From Oscillospiraceae bacterium (GTDB lineage Bacteria > Bacillota > Clostridia > Oscillospirales > Acutalibacteraceae), in assembly GCA_022650485.1 (NCBI GenBank), contig JALCPP010000008.1, forward strand, positions 62,001 to 126,000: a DNA stretch of 64,000 nucleotides, in the 5' to 3' direction. This document shows positions 34,114-42,529 of this stretch, one piece after another. Positions within the stretch are counted from its first letter, which is position 1; every line of letters begins with the position of its first letter. Position numbers and translations under genes: made by a program. The notes under the pieces were generated by a model that worked only from the letters and a program-made list of their open reading frames with translations, had not been told where the DNA came from and made no database searches.

Positions 34114-35517
34114 ATGTATCAAAAACAAATTGAAGATTATTTTACTGAACACAAGGAAGAAATGCTCCGTGATATTTGTACTTTAATTCGGATCCCCAGT
34201 GACAAAAGCGAAGCAAAAGAAGGTATGCCGTATGGGGAAGGCCCGGCAAAAGCCATGGATGCTGCGGCTAAACTGGCGGAAAGCTTGAATTTTTCTGTAA
34301 AGAATTATGAAAATCATGTGCTTACCATTAACTTGAATGAGAAGCCCCGGCAGTTAGATATTCTTGCTCATCTGGATGTTGTTCCCGCCGGGAACGGATG
34401 GACGGTTACACAGCCTTTTGAACCGGTTGTAAAAGATGGAAAGCTGTATGGCCGTGGTTCGGCAGATGACAAGGGACCTGCTATAGCAGCGCTTTATGCG
34501 ATGAAAGCGGTGCGTGACCTTCAAGTTCCGTTGAGCAAAAGCGCACGCTTAGTGCTTGGCGGCGATGAGGAATGTGGAAGCTCGGATATGGCGTATTACT
34601 ATCAGCGGGAGACAGAGGCCCCTATGACCTTTTCACCGGATGCGGCTTTCCCGGTGATTAACATTGAAAAAGGACGCTTCAGTACCTGGGTGAAAGCGGA
34701 GTGGGAACAATCTTCCGCTTTGCCGTGCATTGTTTCGGCACATGGTGGCGTAAAGAGTAATGTAGTTCCGGATACTGCCGAAGCTGTGCTGGCAGGACTT
34801 TCAAAAGAGCAAGTTTCCGCTTGTGCGCAGCAAGCTGCGAAAAAAACAGGGATTCAATTCGATTTGCGGGAAGAAAACGAAAAAATTTATGTAACGGCAC
34901 ATGGAGAGTGCGCACATGCCTCTATGCCGGGCGGCGGCAACAATGCAATCACGGGCCTTGTGGTTTTTCTGGCAGGCCTTCCGCTGCCGGAATCAAAAAG
35001 CAGGAAAGCATTGTGCGGGCTCAACACATTGTTCCCGCACGGCGATTGGAAGGGAACAGCCGCAGGTGTCGCAATGCGGGATGAGATTTCCGGAGGGCTG
35101 ACGATGGCACTCGATCTGTTTGAATTTGGACCGACCGGTCTGAAAGCTTTCTTTGACGGCCGTACACCGGTTTGCGCAACAAATGAAAACCTGCGTGACA
35201 AGTTCTGCGCGCATGCCGCAGAGTTGGGGCTTGACGTTGAAAAAACGGAAGTTTCCCCGGCGCATCATGTTCCGGCGGATTCACCGTTCCTCCGTACGCT
35301 TTTGCACTGTTACGAGCAGTATGCCGGGCGGAAAGGCGCATGTATTGCAATTGGCGGCGGTACCTACTGTCATCATCTGAAAAACGGGGTTGGGTTCGGC
35401 TGCGCTCTGCCGGAAACAGACAATCATATGCACGGAGCGGACGAGTTTGCCGTGGTTGAAGAATTACTGCTTGGTGCAAAGATTTACGCACAGGCTATTA
35501 TTGATCTTTGCTCATAA
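34114..35517 (+). CDS. pepV: M20 family dipeptidase, PepV-like
   Basis: 467 residues, the PepV length. Metal and catalytic residues: H86 and D88 (LAHLDVVPAG), D119 (GRGSADDKGP, bridging), E152/E153 (GDEECGSSD) and a C-terminal histidine in DNHMHGADE. PepV removes N-terminal residues from dipeptides with broad range; related carnosinases and D-amino-acid-containing dipeptidases are in the same family. The start ATG 34114 has AAGGAG. It is upstream of the second Opp operon and separated from it by a terminator, with its own likely promoter (TTTGCA, 18 bases, TTAAAA near 34030-34060). Confidence 0.92.
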   Translation: MYQKQIEDYFTEHKEEMLRDICTLIRIPSDKSEAKEGMPYGEGPAKAMDAAAKLAESLNFSVKNYENHVLTINLNEKPRQLDILAHLDVVPAGNGWTVTQPFEPVVKDGKLYGRGSADDKGPAIAALYAMKAVRDLQVPLSKSARLVLGGDEECGSSDMAYYYQRETEAPMTFSPDAAFPVINIEKGRFSTWVKAEWEQSSALPCIVSAHGGVKSNVVPDTAEAVLAGLSKEQVSACAQQAAKKTGIQFDLREENEKIYVTAHGECAHASMPGGGNNAITGLVVFLAGLPLPESKSRKALCGLNTLFPHGDWKGTAAGVAMRDEISGGLTMALDLFEFGPTGLKAFFDGRTPVCATNENLRDKFCAHAAELGLDVEKTEVSPAHHVPADSPFLRTLLHCYEQYAGRKGACIAIGGGTYCHHLKNGVGFGCALPETDNHMHGADEFAVVEELLLGAKIYAQAIIDLCS

Positions 35518-35566
35518 GCATTGCTTTTTTGGCGGGGTTAAGATGCCTCTGCCGGGTTAACCGCAC

Positions 35567-35598
35567 AAAAAGGACCTGCATTTTGCGGGTCCTTTTTG
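35567..35598 (+). terminator. Terminator after the pepV-like gene
   Basis: AAAAAGGACC and GGTCCTTTTT form a perfect stem with a GC-extended loop. The stretch 35599-35773 has no gene; it contains three TTGCAA words (35617, 35631, 35682). Confidence 0.85.
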
Positions 35599-35773
35599 CA
35601 GTTTAAAAAAGATTTGTTGCAATATTGAAGTTGCAAAATTTTTTAGATTGTAGTGCTTTGACTATACTTTTTAAAATGACTTTGCAATAAAACAAAAATA
35701 ATCAGTCAATTTTTTTAAAAAATCGCTGCATAAAGGGTAATAACTTTAAAAAATTAGATAAATTATATTTTTC

Positions 35774-35802
35774 TTGTGCAAAGCAATATTTAAGAGTATA
35801 AT
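35774..35802 (+). promoter_or_regulatory. Promoter of the module B Opp operon
   Basis: TTGTGC (35774-35779), 17-base spacer, TATAAT (35797-35802), about 80 bases before the start codon. Confidence 0.7.
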
Positions 35803-35887
35803 ATTTGTTAAACTTACGAAAAAAGATTTTTGGTGTCGAAAAATGAAAAGTTTGCCATGTCTTTTGTCGTATCAAGGAGGCTTCATT

Positions 35888-37486
35888 ATGAAAAAAGTTT
35901 TGCAAGGATTACTGTCGGCTGGATTAATTGTCGGTCTGCTTGCGGGTTGCGCAGGTGGCTCACAGCCAGCTTCAACATCATCGGCAGGAGCAGCTTCGGC
36001 AGCTGCTGATGGTGCCAAGACCATTCGAATTGCGGCTGTAGACCCACAGGTGCCGCTTGATATGCAGCAGTGCACTTATAGTATTGTCATGCGTATTACG
36101 GATAATGTTGCTGAATCTCTTGTTACCTGCCAGAAAGATGGCACTTTAGCGCCGCTCCTTCTGGAAGAGATGCCGAAACTTTCCGACGATAAAAAGACTT
36201 ACTCTTTCACTTTAAAATCCGGCGTGAAATTCCACGACGGCACAACGCTGACCAGCAGTGACGTTAAGTATTCTCTGGAGCGTCTGGTCAAAGAACAGAG
36301 CATGGCAAGCCTTATGAAATATGTGGTAGGGTACGACGCCATGGAAGACGGTTCTGCTTCTGAACTTTCCGGCATTAAGGCTGTTGACGATACCCATTTC
36401 ACCATTACTCTTTCCCAGGTGTATTCGCCGTTTGTTTCTGTTTTATCCACACCGTACGCGGCAATTTACCCCAAAGCTGCCTGTGAGGCCGCCGGCAAGG
36501 ACTGGGGTGTTAAAACTTTGATTGGTACGGGCCCGTTTAAGTTGGACAGCTACACCGCCGGCACGGGCGCTGAGCTTTCGAAGTTCAGTGATTATCATGG
36601 CGGAGACCTGAAGATTGACAAGGTCAGCTATAAATTTATTGAAGATCCCAACACACAGGTTCTGGAATACCAGAAGGGCAATGTGGATTTTGTCGACCTG
36701 GACAATTCCCTGTACCCGGTTTATTCTACCAATGCTACTCTTAAAGATCAGATGCACAGCTATCAGCAGGCCGGCGGCTATTATTTTAATTTCAATGTTA
36801 AGACCATAAAAGACCCGAAGGTCCGCGAGGCAGTTTCCCTGGCAATTGATCGCAAATCCATCTGCGACAGTGTCCTTCACGGCACGGCATCCGTCCCGAC
36901 TTCCTTTATTCCGTCCGGACTGATCGGCCATGACCCGGACGCACAGCCTTTTGCTTATGACCCGGAAAAGGCAAAATCCCTGTTGGCAGAAGCCGGTTAT
37001 GCAAACGGTTTTGACCTGCGCGTCACAGTTAACACCAAATTAAGCCTTGGAAAATCCATTGCCACCGCCTTCCAGCAGGAAGCAAAGGCGGCCGGTATCA
37101 ATGTAACGGTTGAGCCTGTTGATTCCGCTGCATGGTCCGATATGAAGAAAAACGGCGGCATGGAATGCAGTATCAGCAACTGGTATGTTGATTACAATGA
37201 TCCGGACAGTATGCTGTACCCGATCAGTGATTCCCGCACCGATACGGTTTCCAGCTTCTGGCACAACGACAAGTTTAAGCAGCTGATGAACGACGGTATT
37301 GATACGGATGATACGGCTGTAAGACAAAAAATCTATGAACAGGCTGAAACCATTTTGACTCGTCAGGATTATGCAATTGCACCTTTGATTAACGAAACAA
37401 AATTCTATTTGCTGAATTCGAAGGTAACGGGCTTTGAGATCGATTCTACCGACCGTATGAATTTCACAAAAGCAGATATTCAATAG
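35888..37486 (+). CDS. Peptide ABC transporter substrate-binding lipoprotein (module B)
   Basis: 532 residues. Lipoprotein signal MKKVLQGLLSAGLIVGLLAGC with the lipobox LLAGC, Ser/Ala-rich linker, then an SBP family 5 protein: KTYSFTLKSGVKFHDGTTLTSSDVKYSLERL is the family signature, with GTGPFKLDSY and VREAVSLAIDRKSI further on. It resembles DppE-type proteins more than the module A protein does, suggesting a different peptide range. AAGGAGG before ATG 35888; an upstream in-frame start overlaps the promoter and is rejected. Confidence 0.93.
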   Translation: MKKVLQGLLSAGLIVGLLAGCAGGSQPASTSSAGAASAAADGAKTIRIAAVDPQVPLDMQQCTYSIVMRITDNVAESLVTCQKDGTLAPLLLEEMPKLSDDKKTYSFTLKSGVKFHDGTTLTSSDVKYSLERLVKEQSMASLMKYVVGYDAMEDGSASELSGIKAVDDTHFTITLSQVYSPFVSVLSTPYAAIYPKAACEAAGKDWGVKTLIGTGPFKLDSYTAGTGAELSKFSDYHGGDLKIDKVSYKFIEDPNTQVLEYQKGNVDFVDLDNSLYPVYSTNATLKDQMHSYQQAGGYYFNFNVKTIKDPKVREAVSLAIDRKSICDSVLHGTASVPTSFIPSGLIGHDPDAQPFAYDPEKAKSLLAEAGYANGFDLRVTVNTKLSLGKSIATAFQQEAKAAGINVTVEPVDSAAWSDMKKNGGMECSISNWYVDYNDPDSMLYPISDSRTDTVSSFWHNDKFKQLMNDGIDTDDTAVRQKIYEQAETILTRQDYAIAPLINETKFYLLNSKVTGFEIDSTDRMNFTKADIQ

Positions 37487-37528
37487 TCCTGGAAGCTGGT
37501 CTCTGAAATAATAAGATGATTTTCAATT

Positions 37529-37559
37529 GGCTATGGCATTCCGATACAATGCCATAGCC
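37529..37559 (+). other. Intercistronic hairpin after the module B binding-protein gene
   Basis: Perfect 12-base stem GGCTATGGCATT (37529-37540) and AATGCCATAGCC (37548-37559), extended by AATTGG/CCAATT outside, 43 bases after the stop codon and without T-run. Same placement as the hairpin in module A; probably shields the binding-protein mRNA. Confidence 0.65.
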
Positions 37560-37585
37560 ATATTCCAATTTGAAAGGGGAATATC

Positions 37586-38521
37586 ATGGTTTCCTATATC
37601 TCCAAAAGAATCGTTCAGACTGCCGTGGTCTTGCTGGGAATCAGCCTGGTTACGTTTCTTCTTCTTCAGGTTGTACCGGGTGACCCTGTGGCGCTGATGC
37701 TGGACCGCCGTGCCGACCCCGCCACCATTGCGGCGGTGCGGCATCAGCTCGGACTGGATCTTCCGCTGCCCCAGCAGTATTTGAATTTCGTCAATGGCGT
37801 AATTCACCTGGACTTGGGTAATTCCTATTTTACAAAGGCGCCTGTTTTTGCCTCTCTGTTCCGTGCGTTTCAGGTTACGCTGAAACTGGCGTCCCTCTCT
37901 TTCCTGTTTGCGATTGTACTTGGCATTTCCTGCGGCATGATCGCTGCGCTTTACCGCGGCAAATGGCTTGATTCTTCCCTGATGACCCTTTCAATTATTG
38001 GTGTTTCGGCACCTTCTTTCTGGATTGCAATCATCTTGCAGATTATTTTCGGACTGAAGCTGAACCTTTTGCCAATTTCCGGGTTTGATACCCCCATTGC
38101 CTATATTCTGCCGAGCATTGCGCTTGGTACCCGATATGCCGGAAGCATCGCGCGTATTACGCGTACTAGCATGCTGGATGTAATTAAGCAGGATTATATC
38201 CGAACTGCACGCGCGAAGGGCGCAAAGCGCAGAGCTGTGATTATTCACCATGCGCTGAAAAACGCGATGATTCCGATTATTACCCTGGTGGGAACTGAGC
38301 TGGGCAATATGCTGACGGGCTCGATGCTGATTGAAAAAGTTTTTTCCATTCCGGGCATCGGCAAACTTGCGGTGGATTCCATGAGCAACCGTGACCTTCC
38401 TTTATTGGAAGGCACCGTGATGTACATTGCGCTGGTTTTCGTGGTGGTTAACCTGCTGGTCGATATTTCATATGCGTTTATCGACCCGAGAATCCGCTAC
38501 GGGAAGGGGGCTGCATCGTGA
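37586..38521 (+). CDS. Peptide ABC transporter permease, DppB type (module B)
   Basis: 311 residues, six membrane helices. It opens VSYISKRIVQTAVVLLGISLVTFLLLQVVPGDPV, a textbook DppB start, has the EAA loop DYIRTARAKGAKRRAVIIHHALKNAMIP, and ends DPRIRYGKGAAS. AAAGGGGA before ATG 37586. Overlaps the next gene by 4 bases. Works with the DppC-type permease to form the channel for module B peptides. Confidence 0.94.
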   Translation: MVSYISKRIVQTAVVLLGISLVTFLLLQVVPGDPVALMLDRRADPATIAAVRHQLGLDLPLPQQYLNFVNGVIHLDLGNSYFTKAPVFASLFRAFQVTLKLASLSFLFAIVLGISCGMIAALYRGKWLDSSLMTLSIIGVSAPSFWIAIILQIIFGLKLNLLPISGFDTPIAYILPSIALGTRYAGSIARITRTSMLDVIKQDYIRTARAKGAKRRAVIIHHALKNAMIPIITLVGTELGNMLTGSMLIEKVFSIPGIGKLAVDSMSNRDLPLLEGTVMYIALVFVVVNLLVDISYAFIDPRIRYGKGAAS

Positions 38522-39432
38522 AGAAATTCTTTTCATTTTTCAATAAGCAAAAAAAGTTTGAAGAAGATATCCTCAACGGAGAGATGGAATATTCAAGCTA
38601 CTATAAAGACAGCCTGAAGCGGTTTCGCAGAAACAAGGCCGCCATGTTCTGTCTTAGCATTATTGTCCTTTTGGGGTTGGTGGCACTTCTGGCTTCTATT
38701 GTGGCGCCGTATGACCCGTCATACCAGGATTACACCTCTGTTCTTGCGCAGCCGAGTGCAAAGCACTGGTTTGGCGCGGATGAATACGGCCGTGATATTT
38801 TGTCGCGTATTATTTACGGGACACGGGTTTCGCTCAGCATTGGTATTTTCGCGCAGCTGCTCGCTTCGATTATCGGTATTACGCTTGGCGCTGTTGCCGG
38901 GTATTTCGGAGGAATCGTGGATTCCGTAATTTCACGTATTATGGAAATTTTCTCTGCATTCCCCGATTTGATTTTCGCGATGGCGATTATGACGTTTATG
39001 GGTAAGGGCGTTTTGAACCTCTATATCGCCCTGGGACTTTTAACCTGGGTGCGAACGGCGCGTATGATCCGAGGCGCCGTCATTCAGCTGAAAGAAAAAG
39101 AATACGTGGAAGCCAGCCGCGCCAGCGGCGGAACATCATTCCGTATCATTGTGAAACACTTGATCCCCAACTGCCTTTCCACGATTATCGTCCTTGTCAC
39201 GCTGGGAATTCCGAATGCGATTATGTATGAAGCTTCCCTGAGCTTTCTTGGGCTTGGCATTCAGCCTCCCACCCCGAGCTGGGGCAATATGATCAGCGCC
39301 GCACAGTCTGTAATCGGTTTCCTGCCGGTTTACAGCATTATGCCGGGCATCGCGATTATGATTACCGTCATTGCTTTCAACATTTTCGGCGATGGTCTGC
39401 GCGACGCGCTTGATCCGAAGCTGCGCACCTGA
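38518..39432 (+). CDS. Peptide ABC transporter permease, DppC type (module B)
   Basis: 304 residues. Cytosolic N-terminus, then RRNKAAMFCLSIIVLLGLVALLASIVAPYDP, HWFGADEYGRDILSRIIYGTRVSL and EAA loop YVEASRASGGTSFRIIVKHLIPN; ends LDPKLRT. GTG start at 38518 overlaps the previous stop (GTGA) and has AAGGGGG at 7 bases. Confidence 0.94.
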   Translation: MKKFFSFFNKQKKFEEDILNGEMEYSSYYKDSLKRFRRNKAAMFCLSIIVLLGLVALLASIVAPYDPSYQDYTSVLAQPSAKHWFGADEYGRDILSRIIYGTRVSLSIGIFAQLLASIIGITLGAVAGYFGGIVDSVISRIMEIFSAFPDLIFAMAIMTFMGKGVLNLYIALGLLTWVRTARMIRGAVIQLKEKEYVEASRASGGTSFRIIVKHLIPNCLSTIIVLVTLGIPNAIMYEASLSFLGLGIQPPTPSWGNMISAAQSVIGFLPVYSIMPGIAIMITVIAFNIFGDGLRDALDPKLRT

Positions 39433-39446
39433 AAAGAGGGAGAAAA

Positions 39447-40436
39447 ATGAAAAACGAAGCACTGTTGGAAGTTAAAAACCTACGAACTTATTTTCATACC
39501 GAAGCGGGACTTGTCAAATCGGTGGACGGTGTCTCTTTCCGGGTGGAAAAAGGCAAGACTCTGGGCATTGTGGGGGAGTCCGGGTGCGGAAAAAGCATTA
39601 CCTCCCTCTCCATTATGCAGCTGGTCGAGACGCCTCCTGGAAAAATAGAGGGCGGAGAGATTTTGTTTGAGGGAGAAAATCTGCTGAACAAAACGGAAGA
39701 TGAGATGCGGGAAATCCGCGGCAAGAAGATTGCAATGATCTTTCAAGAGCCGATGACTTCGCTGAATCCGGTTTATACCATTGGAAAGCAGATTACGGAA
39801 GCCCTGCTTCTGCACGAAAAAATCAGTAAGCACGAAGCCAAGGCGCGCGCGCTTGAAATGCTGAAGCTGGTGCGTATTCCGCTTCCTGAAAAACGTTTCA
39901 ACGAGTATCCGCACCAGCTGTCAGGCGGCATGCGGCAGCGTGTTATGATCGCAATGTCTCTTTCCTGCAACCCGCAGCTTTTAATCTGCGACGAGCCGAC
40001 GACTGCGTTGGACGTGACGATTCAGGCACAGATTTTGGAACTCATTAACGAGCTGAAGGAAAAGACGGGTTCTTCCGTTATCATGATTACGCATGACCTC
40101 GGGGTCATTTCAGAGGTTGCGGACGATGTGATGGTGATGTATGCCGGGAAAGTGGTGGAACAGGCGTCAACGGATGAAATCTTTGAAAATCCGCTTCACC
40201 CGTATACCGTCGGACTCATGAACTGTATTCCTAAATTGAACAGCGATGTTGATACGCTGCCGACCATCAAGGGCATGGTTCCCAGCTTTGACAATATGCC
40301 AAAGGGCTGTGCGTTCTGCCCGCGCTGCTCTATGGCTAAAAAGATCTGTGAACAAAAGGCGCCTGAACTGGTTGATGTGGACGGACGGAAGGTCCGCTGC
40401 TTCCGGTATACAAAAGAGTGGAAGGAGGAAGCGTGA
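39447..40436 (+). CDS. Peptide ABC transporter ATPase, DppD type (module B)
   Basis: 329 residues: Walker [10 protein letters not shown]-loop MIFQEPMTSLNPVYT, signature LSGGMRQR, Walker [20 protein letters not shown]. The C-terminal GCAFCPRCSMAKKIC is the DppD cysteine cluster. Fourth gene of the module B transporter; its TGA overlaps the ATG of the next gene. Confidence 0.94.
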   Translation: MKNEALLEVKNLRTYFHTEAGLVKSVDGVSFRVEKGKTLGIVGESGCGKSITSLSIMQLVETPPGKIEGGEILFEGENLLNKTEDEMREIRGKKIAMIFQEPMTSLNPVYTIGKQITEALLLHEKISKHEAKARALEMLKLVRIPLPEKRFNEYPHQLSGGMRQRVMIAMSLSCNPQLLICDEPTTALDVTIQAQILELINELKEKTGSSVIMITHDLGVISEVADDVMVMYAGKVVEQASTDEIFENPLHPYTVGLMNCIPKLNSDVDTLPTIKGMVPSFDNMPKGCAFCPRCSMAKKICEQKAPELVDVDGRKVRCFRYTKEWKEEA

Positions 40437-41452
40437 TGGAGCTGGAAAAAAAGACTTTGGGAGAACCAATTTTGAAGGTTGTGCACCTGAAAAAGTGGTT
40501 CGGTGGAAAAAGCTCCCTGTTTTCCTCTAAAAAGGAATATATTAAAGCTGTCGATGACGTCAGCTTTGAATTGAATGCCGGGGAAACGCTCGGCGTCGTT
40601 GGGGAATCCGGCTGCGGCAAATCGACCATGGGGCGTTCAGTGCTTCGGCTGATTGAGCCGACCGCCGGTGAAATTACCTTTGAAGGAAAAGACCTGATGA
40701 AGCTGGGGGGCAAAGAACTGCGAAAGGTGAGAAGCAAAATGCAGATCATCTTTCAGGACCCCTATGCATCGCTGAATCCTCGCATGACGATTGGCGAGGT
40801 AATTGCGGAGCCGCTGGAAATCCAGCTTCACCTGAGCAAAGAAGAAATCCGGAACCAGGTTTTGAAAACGATGGAGACGGTCGGCCTGAATACGAAGTAT
40901 TACAACCGCTATCCGCACGAGTTTTCCGGCGGACAGAGACAGCGCATCGGCATCGCGCGCGCGATTGTGCTTCAGCCGGATATCATTGTCTGCGATGAGC
41001 CGGTTTCCGCGCTGGATGTTTCGATTCAGGCGCAGGTGATTAATCTTTTAAGGGAACTGCAAAAGAAAATGGGCATGGCTTACCTTTTTATTTCCCATGA
41101 CCTGAGCGTGATTAAGCACATTTCAGACCGGATTATCGTCATGTACTTGGGGCATATTGTGGAAACGGCGACGAAGGAAGATCTGTACAGCCGCCCGCTG
41201 CACCCCTATACGACCGCGCTGCTTTCCGCAATTCCGATTCCGGACCGCAAGGCAAAGAGAGAGAAAATCATTTTGGAAGGGGATCTTCCTAGCCCGGCCG
41301 ACCCGCCGTCCGGGTGTGTGTTCCATACCAGATGCTACCGTGCGCAGCCTATCTGCAGTGAAAAGAAGCCGGAATTCAAGGATTACGGAAACGGTCACTG
41401 CTGCGCATGTCATTTCTGCAACTGCGAAAATGAGGAGGAAAAGGCTGAATGA
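40436..41452 (+). CDS. Peptide ABC transporter ATPase, DppF type (module B)
   Basis: 338 residues: Walker [25 protein letters not shown], signature FSGGQRQR, Walker B IIVCDEPVSALD, ISHDLSVIKHISDR. C-terminal GCVFHTRCYRAQPIC, where one cysteine of the usual CPFxxRC is replaced (VFHTRC). The ATG at 40436 has GGAGG at 7 bases; an earlier in-frame start lies in the preceding gene. Overlaps the epimerase gene by 4 bases. Confidence 0.93.
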   Translation: MELEKKTLGEPILKVVHLKKWFGGKSSLFSSKKEYIKAVDDVSFELNAGETLGVVGESGCGKSTMGRSVLRLIEPTAGEITFEGKDLMKLGGKELRKVRSKMQIIFQDPYASLNPRMTIGEVIAEPLEIQLHLSKEEIRNQVLKTMETVGLNTKYYNRYPHEFSGGQRQRIGIARAIVLQPDIIVCDEPVSALDVSIQAQVINLLRELQKKMGMAYLFISHDLSVIKHISDRIIVMYLGHIVETATKEDLYSRPLHPYTTALLSAIPIPDRKAKREKIILEGDLPSPADPPSGCVFHTRCYRAQPICSEKKPEFKDYGNGHCCACHFCNCENEEEKAE

Positions 41453-42525
41453 AAATTACCGATATTAAAGTACAAACGATGGAAGTACCGCTATTGGAAC
41501 CGTTCCGTATTTCCCTTGGGGTGATTACCCATGCGAAAAGCGCCGTTGTTTCAGTGGAAACGGATGAGGGCAAAGTCGGATACGGCGAAGGTTCCCCCGG
41601 AATTCTGATTACCGGCGAAAATCTGCCCGGCACCGCGGCTGGAATTGAACTTTTAAAAAAAGATTTGATCGGACTTGACCCGACCGATCTTGAGGCAGTC
41701 TACTGTGCGATGAAGCGTTCCCAGGCACATGCTTCCACAGTGAAGGCGGCAATTGATATTGCGTGCCACGATTTACTGGGACAGAAGGCCGGTCTTCCGG
41801 TCTATCAGCTTTTGGGCGGACTGAATAACTTTATTGAAACAGACATTACGGTTGGAATCAATAAGCCTGAGATTATGGCCGCAAAGGCGAAAGCCTGGGT
41901 TGAAAAAGGCTTTGACACCATTAAGACCAAGGTCGGAACCGGAATTGAAGAAGATGTCGCCCGCATCAAGGCAATTCGTGAAGCGGTGGGCTCGCACGTG
42001 AAAATCCGTGTGGATGCAAACCAGGGCTGGTCTGCGAAAGAAGCGGTTCAGTTCATCCAGCGCCTGAATGAATACGATTTGGAGCTGGTTGAGCAGCCGG
42101 TGCCTTACCACGATATTGCGGGACTGGAATATGTGACGAAACACACCGATGTGTTGATTATGGCGGATGAAAGCTGCTTTATGGCGACCGATGCCCTGCG
42201 CCTGGTGGAGCGCCGTGCGGTGGATGTGGTTAACATTAAGCTGATGAAATGCGGCGGAATCCGGGAAGCGCTGAAGATTAACGCGATTTGTGAAGCCGCG
42301 GGAATTCCCTGCATGCTTGGCTGCATGGCAGAAGAGACCAACATCGGCGTAACCGCCGCGGCCAGCCTTGGCGCGGCAATGAAGAACATCACCCGGGCGG
42401 ATCTGGACTGCACGTTCAGCCTGAGCAAACTTCCGTTTAAAGGCGGAATGCAGGTCGAAGGCGCAAACCGTCTGGTCCTTTCTGAAAAACCGGGATTCGG
42501 ATTTCTCGGCCTGAAAGAGGATTGA
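41449..42525 (+). CDS. Dipeptide epimerase (L-Ala-D/L-Glu epimerase type), enolase superfamily
   Basis: 358 residues, muconate-lactonising subgroup of the enolase superfamily. Acid/base lysines in KTKVG (K159, K161) and NIKLMK (K264); metal ligands D189 (RVDANQGW), E215 (VEQPVP) and D240 (ADESC); the DLD pair D318/D320, which in dipeptide epimerases binds the alpha-amino group of the substrate. Closest described enzymes are YkfB and YcjG, which turn L-Ala-D-Glu from peptidoglycan into L-Ala-L-Glu, but several members act on other dipeptides. Tight coupling with the transporter (ATGA overlap) says the imported substrates contain a D-residue. Confidence 0.9.
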   Translation: MKITDIKVQTMEVPLLEPFRISLGVITHAKSAVVSVETDEGKVGYGEGSPGILITGENLPGTAAGIELLKKDLIGLDPTDLEAVYCAMKRSQAHASTVKAAIDIACHDLLGQKAGLPVYQLLGGLNNFIETDITVGINKPEIMAAKAKAWVEKGFDTIKTKVGTGIEEDVARIKAIREAVGSHVKIRVDANQGWSAKEAVQFIQRLNEYDLELVEQPVPYHDIAGLEYVTKHTDVLIMADESCFMATDALRLVERRAVDVVNIKLMKCGGIREALKINAICEAAGIPCMLGCMAEETNIGVTAAASLGAAMKNITRADLDCTFSLSKLPFKGGMQVEGANRLVLSEKPGFGFLGLKED

Positions 42526-42529
42526 TTTT

